A stretch of 19,203 nucleotides of DNA, taken from positions 1 to 19,203 of the forward strand of contig CAAGHV010000089.1 of the NCBI GenBank assembly GCA_900769785.1, written 5' to 3'. Source of the stretch: Bacteroidales bacterium. Lineage in GTDB: Bacteria; Bacteroidota; Bacteroidia; Bacteroidales; P3. Positions 13,525 through 19,203 of this stretch are shown one piece after another (the first letter of the stretch is position 1; every line of letters starts with the position of its first letter). Below the pieces are notes generated by a model, which was given only the letters and a program-made list of their open reading frames with translations, ran no database searches and had not been told where the DNA came from. The translations under genes and the position numbers were made by a program.

Positions 13525-14562
13525 ATGAAAACAAAGAATTATATAATAGCATTGCTATCGGGAATGATGATGACTTCGTGCGTAACGATGGAAAAATATT
13601 CGGCACTGGAATCGAGAAATGACCAGTTGAACAAACAGTATGCCATAGCACAAGACGAACTATCAGCTGTACGCGATGAAAACAAACGTCTGCTTGACCA
13701 AGTGAAACAAATGAGAGGCACCATATCGCAAGCCGAATTGGATGTTAGCACCTTAGAAAAGGAAATAGAAAAAATGAAAAAACAATATGCCGATGCCAAA
13801 GACAAATACGACGAATCAGTATCGACATATATGAAACAACTTACCGGCACCAATGCCGACCTAACCTCGGCACGTCGCCTGCTTGAAGAACGCGAAAAAG
13901 AACTTAACGAAAAGGAAAGCCGCCTTGAGATATTGGAAAAAGAATATCAAGAACGTAAAGAACGTATGGACGACCTTACCCGAAAACTAGAAGACAAAGA
14001 TAACGAGTTAAAGAAAGCTATTGCCGAAAAAGATAAAGCCGTAAGCGACATACGCACCAAAGTAGCCAACGCCCTGGTAGGTTTTGAAAACAAAGGATTG
14101 AAAATAGACGTTAAAGACGGCAAAGTATATGTATCGATGGAAGATAAACTGCTCTTTGCCTCGGGTCGTTGGGACGTATCGGCCGAAGGACTTAAAGCCA
14201 TAGCTGAGCTATCCAAAATATTGGAAGAGAACCCCGATATTAATGTAATGGTAGAAGGCCATACCGACAATGTGGCATACCGTGGCCGCAACGAAGTTAA
14301 AGACAATTGGGACTTGAGTGTAATGCGCTCGACAAGCATAGTGAAAGCACTGCTTAAAAATAAAAACATAGACCCCAACCGCATAACAGCAAGCGGCAAG
14401 GGCGAGTATGCCCCCAAAGTAAGCAACGACACCAAGGAAAACCGCGCCATAAACCGCCGCACCGAAATAATACTTACTCCAAAATATGTTGAACTGCTAG
14501 ACATACTATCAACAGGCGAAAGCACCGGTAGCACAACCAATGATACCAAGGTAGCTGAATAG
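13525..14562 (+). CDS. OmpA-family lipoprotein with a long coiled coil
   Basis: 345 residues. The signal MKTKNYIIALLSGMMMTSC predicts lipidation at Cys19. Residues ~25-185 are a heptad-rich coiled coil full of Lys, Glu and Asp. Residues ~200-325 are an OmpA C-terminal domain that binds peptidoglycan: LLFASGRWDVSAEG, VEGHTDN (about 244-250), WDLSVMRS and ENRAINRRTEIILTPK, including the NRR motif. A Ser/Thr-rich tail follows. It would tether the outer membrane to the cell wall across the periplasm with the coiled coil as spacer. It is sandwiched between exonuclease III and aspartate kinase with short gaps (13 and 27 bases). Confidence 0.92.
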   Translation: MKTKNYIIALLSGMMMTSCVTMEKYSALESRNDQLNKQYAIAQDELSAVRDENKRLLDQVKQMRGTISQAELDVSTLEKEIEKMKKQYADAKDKYDESVSTYMKQLTGTNADLTSARRLLEEREKELNEKESRLEILEKEYQERKERMDDLTRKLEDKDNELKKAIAEKDKAVSDIRTKVANALVGFENKGLKIDVKDGKVYVSMEDKLLFASGRWDVSAEGLKAIAELSKILEENPDINVMVEGHTDNVAYRGRNEVKDNWDLSVMRSTSIVKALLKNKNIDPNRITASGKGEYAPKVSNDTKENRAINRRTEIILTPKYVELLDILSTGESTGSTTNDTKVAE

Positions 14563-14589
14563 CAACAGTATAATAATGTATTTCTATTT

Positions 14590-15858
14590 ATGAGTTACGA
14601 AATAAATAAGTTTGGCGGTGCATCGGTAAATAGCGCATCGGCGGTACAAAACATGGCCCATATAGTGGAGCACTACAGCCAAAAACCTGTAGTAATAGTA
14701 GTATCGGCTATGGGCAAAACTACCAACAACTTGGAACTCTTGGTGCCTCGCAGCGGCGTGCTCCCTTCCGATTGGAAAGATACCTTAGCCAAGGTACGGG
14801 ACTACCACTACGAAATAATACACGAATTGTTTGCCAATGGCAGCACCGATGTAGAACAGAAGGTGGAACGCCTGCTACACTTGCTTGAAGAACAATTGCA
14901 ACAGCCTTCGTTCGACTATAATTATAGCTACGATCAAATAGTGTCGGTAGGTGAACTTATATCTACCACCATTGTAAGCGAATATCTCAACTACAAAGGT
15001 GTGACCAACAAATGGATTGATGTTCGTAGCATTATCAAAACCGATGCCACATATCGCGAGGGCAAGGTTGATTGGGAACTAACCCAAAGCTGTGTAAACA
15101 AGATACTGAAACCCGCCGTTGACGATAGTGGGATAGTGATTACCCAAGGCTTTATAGCCGGTGCCATGCAGGGTAGCACCACCACATTGGGACGCGAAGG
15201 CTCCGACTATTCGGCTGCCATATTGGCCTTCTGCCTCGGTGCCAAAGCCATGGTGATATGGAAAGATGTGCCGGGTTTCCTCAATGCCGACCCAAAATTC
15301 TTTTCCAATACTCAAAAAATCAACACCATACCCTATAACGAAGCCATAGAGCTGGCATACTACGGTGCCTCCATTATACACCCCAAGACGGTGAAACCAT
15401 TGCAAAACAAAGAGATTCCGCTATATGTAAAATCGTTCCTAACGCCCCAATCCGAAGGGTCGGTAATAAAAACTGCCAACCATATAGACCCCGAAACACC
15501 ACTATATATATTTAAGAACAACCAAGTGCTACTATCAATAATGCCTAAGGATTTCTCCTTTATAGCCGAAGACAACCTTCAAAAAATATTTGGCGAGTTT
15601 GCCGAAATAGGGATAAAGGTGAATATGATACAGAATTCGGCACTAAGTTTCTCGGTATGTATAGATGGTCATCACCTGGTATTCGACAAACTGATACCAT
15701 CGTTGCAAAAGGATTTCCATGTACGCTACAACGAGGGGTTGCAACTTATAACCATACGCTACTATACTCCCGAAATAATAACCGAGATTGTAGGCAACCG
15801 TAAAATATATTTGGAACAACACAGCCGTATAACGGCACAAATAATAGTTGACAGATAA
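14590..15858 (+). CDS. lysC: Aspartate kinase (monofunctional)
   Basis: A 422-residue enzyme phosphorylating L-aspartate, the first step towards lysine, threonine, methionine and diaminopimelate. The kinase domain holds KFGGASV (7-13; KFGGTSV is commoner), VVSAMGKTTNNL, ISTTIVSEYL and TTTLGREGSDYSAA (about 196-209). The last ~120 residues form the ACT regulatory region, with ISIMPKDFSFIAEDNL-type sequence near 315-335. There is no homoserine dehydrogenase domain. Feedback control by lysine or threonine is expected but the effector cannot be told. It ends the plus-strand operon directly before a strong terminator. The symbol follows the common name; thrA-like monofunctional versions exist. Confidence 0.95.
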   Translation: MSYEINKFGGASVNSASAVQNMAHIVEHYSQKPVVIVVSAMGKTTNNLELLVPRSGVLPSDWKDTLAKVRDYHYEIIHELFANGSTDVEQKVERLLHLLEEQLQQPSFDYNYSYDQIVSVGELISTTIVSEYLNYKGVTNKWIDVRSIIKTDATYREGKVDWELTQSCVNKILKPAVDDSGIVITQGFIAGAMQGSTTTLGREGSDYSAAILAFCLGAKAMVIWKDVPGFLNADPKFFSNTQKINTIPYNEAIELAYYGASIIHPKTVKPLQNKEIPLYVKSFLTPQSEGSVIKTANHIDPETPLYIFKNNQVLLSIMPKDFSFIAEDNLQKIFGEFAEIGIKVNMIQNSALSFSVCIDGHHLVFDKLIPSLQKDFHVRYNEGLQLITIRYYTPEIITEIVGNRKIYLEQHSRITAQIIVDR

Positions 15859-15859
15859 T

Positions 15860-15889
15860 AAAAAAGGCAGTAATATTACTGCCTTTTTT
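15860..15889. terminator. Perfect bidirectional rho-independent terminator
   Basis: Six A, then GGCAGTAATATTACTGCC (a perfect palindrome, 15866-15883), then six T. The 30 bases read the same on both strands. It lies one base after the aspartate kinase stop and two bases from the gldD stop, so it serves both convergent operons. Confidence 0.95.
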
Positions 15890-15891
15890 AT

Positions 15892-16500
15892 TTACTCCCT
15901 CCATCGGATAGATTCTATAAAGTGTATTATATCTTTGTGTATAAATTCATACACCGGCTGTAACGAATCGTAATTGGGATTACCGTTTATGTAAAATGCA
16001 CCTCGTATAAAGTGTTGTGTACTATCGGTAGCCCAAAACTGATAAGTCGAAGCTATACTCTTGCCTTTCAATGTATAGGTATTGGCATACACATTGTTGT
16101 CGATGTCACTATATCCCTGCTCGTGTACTCCCGAAGCCATATTGTAGTGCATTGCCACCATTTGGTGGGCTGTATCGGTTTCATTTGATAAGGTACGCTT
16201 GCCACCATCGAGGTTTTTGTAGCTGATAAACACTGTACCGTTGAACTGAGGAAATACAATATCAAACCATTTGATATCACTTTCGTTACGTTTTATCTTA
16301 AGGGTAGTATATGTAGGATACTCAAATGTAAATGGCAGTATAGCCGTATCCATCATCACATAATCTTTTTCAGGCATGGTTATACGGTAAAATGTAGGAG
16401 GCTTGGGTGTATAGTCGCCATCAGAGCTACCACAACTTGCCACAATACCACCGCTTGCCACTACTACTATTACCAATATTATATTTCTTATTACTCTCAT
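15892..16500 (-). CDS. gldD: GldD-like gliding motility / secretion-associated lipoprotein
   Basis: A 202-residue lipoprotein (VASC, lipidated Cys23). The start of the mature part, YTPKPPTFYRITMPEKDY (30-47), followed by FTFEYPTY, WFDIVFPQFNGTVFISYKNL and MVAMHYNMASG, matches GldD of Bacteroidota. GldD is required for gliding in Flavobacterium and belongs to the gld set linked with type IX secretion. In non-gliding Bacteroidales it is conserved with gldE and its role is unclear. It lies 24 bases after gldE, and the pair is the usual arrangement. Confidence 0.9.
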   Translation of the reverse strand: MRVIRNIILVIVVVASGGIVASCGSSDGDYTPKPPTFYRITMPEKDYVMMDTAILPFTFEYPTYTTLKIKRNESDIKWFDIVFPQFNGTVFISYKNLDGGKRTLSNETDTAHQMVAMHYNMASGVHEQGYSDIDNNVYANTYTLKGKSIASTYQFWATDSTQHFIRGAFYINGNPNYDSLQPVYEFIHKDIIHFIESIRWRE

Positions 16501-16524
16501 AGTTATTGGATTCTTGATTAAATT

Positions 16525-17832
16525 TTACTCTTGCTTCAGTGTTACCTGCACCTGTTCTATACGTCGGTTGTCGGCTTTCACTATCAGGAAATCGAAATTG
16601 TCTATCGATACATTTTCTTTTTCGGCCGGTATCTCGCCTACCACTTCCAATATCAATCCGGCAAGGGTTTCGGAGTCACCACGCATATCGTCGAAGGTTT
16701 CGTCCGACAGCCCCATTATCTTACAAAAATCTATAATACTGGTTTTAGCATTGAATAGGAAGGTATTGTCAGATATCTGGTTATAAGTTGCTTCGGCTTT
16801 GTCGTACTCGTCGGTTATCTCGCCTACAATTTCTTCTATTATATCCTCTAGGGTTACCAAGCCCGAAGTTCCGCCATATTCATCTACCACTATAGCCACA
16901 TGTATCTTATCTTCCTGAAACTCGTGTAGCAAGTCGCTTACACTTTTGGTTTCGGGTATAAAGAATGCAGGGCGTATAAGGCTGTTCCACTCAGTGGCAT
17001 CGCTATTCATCAGTGGCAAAAGGTCTTTGATATACAATATTCCCTTTATGTTGTCGATAGTATTTTCATATACCGGTATCCGCGAAAAGCCGGTTTCTTT
17101 GGCAATATCTACTATGGTGCTTACCGAAGTATTCGTTTCGATAGCCACCACGTCAACCCTCGACTTCATTATTTCACTTACCACCAAATCGCTGAAGCGC
17201 ACTATACCTTTCAGCATCTTGGTTTCGGTTTCCACATCGTCGCCCCCTTCGGCTATCTCTATCATATCACTTATCTCGTCGCCCGACAAGGCATTGGAAT
17301 TGCCATTAGCGGTACGATTGTTTACCAATTTGTTTATAGCATATGCAAATGGGGTAAATATCAGCGCCATTATTTTTATTACCAATGCCCAGCGACACAC
17401 TATACCCACATCGTCCTTGTGTGCCATGGAGTGGGGTAACCTTATGGTAAGCAGTGCAAATAGCAACAGATATACAACCACCACACATATCATTATAAAA
17501 TAATATCCTGTTATATGATTGGGAAACAAGTTCTCGAACAACAACACGCCCATAAGCAGCGAGAATCCGCGAAACAGAAGGGCTGCAAACTCCAACGCCG
17601 TGGTGGTGGTTGATTCGTTGTCCAAAAGATTTACTACAAGCGATGATGAGGTGGTTCCCATACTTTTGATTTCGCTATAATCGCTACGGCTGATACTTTC
17701 GATAGCTCGATAAAACAATGTTGCTAATGCCGACATAAAAAAAAGCACTACTATACCTATAATAAGCACAATATCGGCCACACTCAATAGGTACTGCCAT
17801 TGCGGCAGAGGGTCTGTTGTCATTATTTCCAA
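16525..17832 (-). CDS. gldE: GldE-like CBS-domain membrane protein (CorC/HlyC family)
   Basis: 435 residues. The N-terminal part (~15-190) has the DUF21/CNNM transmembrane region with three to four helices. Two CBS domains follow: MKSRVDVVAIETNTSVSTI to IKGILYIKDLLPL, and FIPETKSVSDLLHEF to EYGGTSGLVTLEDIIEEIVGEI. A CorC/HlyC C-terminal domain begins near 350 and ends the protein. This is the GldE architecture; GldE is a partner of GldD in Flavobacterium, and relatives bind nucleotides and move Mg2+. It is followed directly by gldD. A candidate promoter lies at 17862-17894. Confidence 0.93.
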   Translation of the reverse strand: MEIMTTDPLPQWQYLLSVADIVLIIGIVVLFFMSALATLFYRAIESISRSDYSEIKSMGTTSSSLVVNLLDNESTTTTALEFAALLFRGFSLLMGVLLFENLFPNHITGYYFIMICVVVVYLLLFALLTIRLPHSMAHKDDVGIVCRWALVIKIMALIFTPFAYAINKLVNNRTANGNSNALSGDEISDMIEIAEGGDDVETETKMLKGIVRFSDLVVSEIMKSRVDVVAIETNTSVSTIVDIAKETGFSRIPVYENTIDNIKGILYIKDLLPLMNSDATEWNSLIRPAFFIPETKSVSDLLHEFQEDKIHVAIVVDEYGGTSGLVTLEDIIEEIVGEITDEYDKAEATYNQISDNTFLFNAKTSIIDFCKIMGLSDETFDDMRGDSETLAGLILEVVGEIPAEKENVSIDNFDFLIVKADNRRIEQVQVTLKQE

Positions 17833-17861
17833 AATAATAGTTTTATTGTGTTTTTAGACTA

Positions 17862-17894
17862 CAAATTTACACTTATTTTTCGACTCATAATAAA
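17862..17894 (-). promoter_or_regulatory. Candidate promoter of the gldE-gldD operon
   Basis: TAAATTTG (minus strand, 17869-17862) fits the -7 consensus exactly. TTTA (17894-17891) is an imperfect -33 box at 21 bases. The transcript would start near 17855, about 23 bases before gldE. Confidence 0.5.
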
Positions 17895-17999
17895 TATTTC
17901 CCAACATTTATTTCCACCTTTTACCCTATATCATTGTAACACACTAGTATTGCAACGTTTATTTTGAATAAAATAATTGTTGAAATACACCTACCATGT

Positions 18000-18067
18000 G
18001 GCTGTATATACCCCTTTTTGCTACGTAACATACCGCTTTTTGCACCTAAAAACATTATCTTTTATGC
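18000..18067. repeat. 22-bp periodic array D
   Basis: On the minus strand three units run in tandem: 18067-18044 (24 bases, GCATAAAAG start), 18043-18022 and 18021-18000 (22 bases each, both GCAAAAAG[CG]GGTAT). The last two agree at about 15 of 22 bases. The middle one contains GTTACG, placed within one base of the TTACG in array A. T-tracts on the plus strand recur at 22-base spacing (TTTTTG at 18015 and 18037). It lies between gldE and the thioredoxin gene. Confidence 0.6.
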
Positions 18068-18094
18068 AAAATAGCAATTGTACAATATAATAGA

Positions 18095-18463
18095 CTATAC
18101 TTCAACGTTTTCCAACAACACTCTATTTATTGCCTTTATCAAATCCTTTTTAGGAACAGCACCTTGCAGTATTTTTGGGGTTCCACCCATAGGTATAAGT
18201 AATAGGGTAGGTATGCTATGTATGCCAAATGCCTGCGAAAGGCCAACTTCCTTTTCGATATCCACCTTATATATGTATATCTCGCCACTGTATGTCTCCG
18301 CCAGCTCGTCGAGTACCCTAGCAGTTATTTGGCAGGGGCGGCACCACGAGGCATAGAAGTCAACTATAGCCGGCTTGTCGCCCAAATATTTCCACTCTTT
18401 TCCACTAGCAATATCAGCCACTCGGCTTACAAATTCTTTTTCGGTAAGGTTTATTGTTTTCAT
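18095..18463 (-). CDS. Thioredoxin (cytoplasmic)
   Basis: A 122-residue protein. I chose ATG 18463 (MKTINLTEKEF) because the ten residues added by ATG 18493 (MLYYPKKQTA) are not family-like. It has no signal peptide. The active site is FYASWCRPCQ (Cys41, Cys44); WCRPC is a variant of the usual WCGPC. The cis-proline motif SIPTLLLIP and the C-terminal GAVPKKDLIKAI complete the thioredoxin fold. WKYLGDKPAIVDFYASWC is a start often seen in Bacteroidota thioredoxins. It appears to be monocistronic. ACAATATATTGT (18490-18501), a perfect palindrome, lies 27 bases upstream and may be an operator. Confidence 0.92.
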   Translation of the reverse strand: MKTINLTEKEFVSRVADIASGKEWKYLGDKPAIVDFYASWCRPCQITARVLDELAETYSGEIYIYKVDIEKEVGLSQAFGIHSIPTLLLIPMGGTPKILQGAVPKKDLIKAINRVLLENVEV

Positions 18464-18534
18464 CGCTGTTTGTTTTTTTGGATAGTATAACAATATATTG
18501 TATTGCTTTGTTCGGGAGCCACCGCCAAAAGCCG

Positions 18535-18880
18535 GTTCTTACAATTGAAAGGAGATGTAACAATGCTATTGCCGATAGGGATATTGATAATGGAGCCACT
18601 ACCAAGAGCGGAAGACTACCGGGTGGCAGCCACAATATTGTATCTATACATATAACATATCAGGTAATGAAGGACATATTATCGTAAGGCCATAATGTAG
18701 CCAATTTGCCGATGTTCGTGATGGTAAATATCCTATACATCATAGTGCCACAACTTATGCCTACCATAGCGATGTTCATCCATAAGCCGATGGCATATAT
18801 ATACCAACACCCCGTTTTGATACCGAAACAGTACCTGGTGCTATTCAATAAGTTATAGGAATACCCGCCAGCTTGATGCC
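18535..18880 (+). pseudogene. Possible decayed coding remnant
   Basis: No intact gene lies between the thioredoxin and the HU-domain gene. On the plus strand, one frame to TAA 18685-18687 reads protein-like sequence (ADRDIDNGATTKSG and PGGSHNIVSIHI). A second frame from 18696 reads FADVRDGKYPIHHS, TTYAYHSDVHP, a stop, then ADGIYIPTPRFDTETVP and another stop. This could be a gene broken by a frameshift and stops. I recognise no family and it may be chance. Confidence 0.2.
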
Positions 18881-18887
18881 ATGCATT

Positions 18888-18901
18888 TTTTTTGCAAAAA
18901 A
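18888..18901. repeat. Palindrome TTTTTTGCAAAAAA
   Basis: A perfect 14-base palindrome just upstream of the -33 box of the HU-domain gene promoter. It resembles TTTTATGCAAAA at 18060-18071 in array D. It may be an operator or a rigid A/T-tract element. Confidence 0.45.
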
Positions 18902-18913
18902 CATCCATTTTAT

Positions 18914-18944
18914 TTTGCAGGTTCGGAAAATCTATGTACGTTTG
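18914..18944 (+). promoter_or_regulatory. Bacteroidota promoter of the HU-domain gene
   Basis: TTTG (18914-18917), exactly 19 bases, then TACGTTTG (18937-18944): a full match to TTTG-N19-TAnnTTTG. Transcription would begin near 18950, giving a leader of about 85 bases. Confidence 0.8.
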
Positions 18945-19033
18945 TGGTGAACTTGGTAATGTCAATATCAAACGGTGCTACAGTTGTAGATCGGACTTAT
19001 CAAGATAATAATAACAATTTAAAATTTAATTTT

Positions 19034-19203
19034 ATGATTAAACTTATTTCCAAACAACAGCCAATGATAAAGATTGGCACGAAAGAGAAAGAACTGAAAT
19101 ACGTTCTAAACTTGGTACTATCGGGAAGCATATCCGAAAAGGAGGTGATAGAGTTTGCCTGCAAACATACCGGTATGCAACCTACAATGGTTAAAGCTGC
19201 AAT
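19034..19203 (+). CDS. HU-domain DNA-binding protein (partial, N-terminal 56 residues)
   Basis: The gene starts at ATG 19034 and runs off the window, so only 56 residues are visible. MIKLISKQQPMIKIGTKEKELKYVLN, SGSISEKEVIEFACKHTG and MQPTMVKAA resemble the N-terminal part of the Bacteroidota HU-like DNA-binding proteins, which in full length are about 120-160 residues and often have a C-terminal extension. The gene has a perfect consensus promoter (18914-18944). A nucleoid or regulatory DNA-binding role is inferred. The family call is tentative because the DNA-binding arm lies beyond the window. Confidence 0.65.
   Translation, partial: MIKLISKQQPMIKIGTKEKELKYVLNLVLSGSISEKEVIEFACKHTGMQPTMVKAA

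Noticed and set aside
18660..18971. Minus-strand ORF of 103 residues
   Set aside because: Its composition is unlike a protein (many Trp, Tyr, Cys and Met with no domain), and it overlaps the plus-strand promoter of the HU-domain gene.

Overview
This window looks like a low-GC Bacteroidota (most likely Bacteroidales) chromosome segment. The evidence is adjacent gldD and gldE homologues, many short lipoproteins, DUF2807/'head GIN' lipoproteins, an HU-domain protein of the Bacteroidota type, and three promoters that match TTTG-N19-TAnnTTTG exactly (at 4139-4169 and 12253-12283 on the minus strand, 18914-18944 on the plus strand). I see no rRNA, tRNA, IS element, CRISPR array or phage gene. I cannot name the species.

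Layout. 1-163: tail of a gene entering from the left, then a run of 24 A and a structured leader. 390-1771 (+): a YiiX-like lipoprotein that has lost its catalytic residues, then an AlkD-type DNA glycosylase. 1773-4081 (-): an operon kdsA, DEDDh exonuclease, FAH-family hydrolase. 4217-4990 (-): a ZIP metal transporter. 5310-6995 (-): an exported protein with a C-terminal thioredoxin domain, followed by a cysteine-rich lipoprotein and a clear terminator. 7329-12196 (-): a seven-gene operon with ABC ATPase, small membrane protein, two DUF2807 lipoproteins, ABC-2-like permease, YtrA-type GntR regulator and a tiny membrane protein. 12732-15858 (+): exonuclease III, an OmpA-domain lipoprotein and aspartate kinase, ending in a perfect bidirectional terminator. 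15892-17832 (-): gldE then gldD. 18095-18463 (-): a cytoplasmic thioredoxin. 19034 onward (+): start of an HU-domain protein cut by the window end.

Two things stand out. First, the seven-gene operon looks like one regulated envelope system: transporter, two beta-solenoid lipoproteins and its own regulator. A dyad resembling the known YtrA operator sits at its promoter start site. Second, four intergenic regions (5051-5275, 7073-7290, 12446-12520, 18000-18067) carry degenerate arrays with a period of about 22 bp, each unit opening with an A-tract. Some share a TTACG submotif in nearly the same register. No gene or standard feature type explains them.

All calls come from reading the sequence. 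No database search, structure prediction or RNA folding was run.
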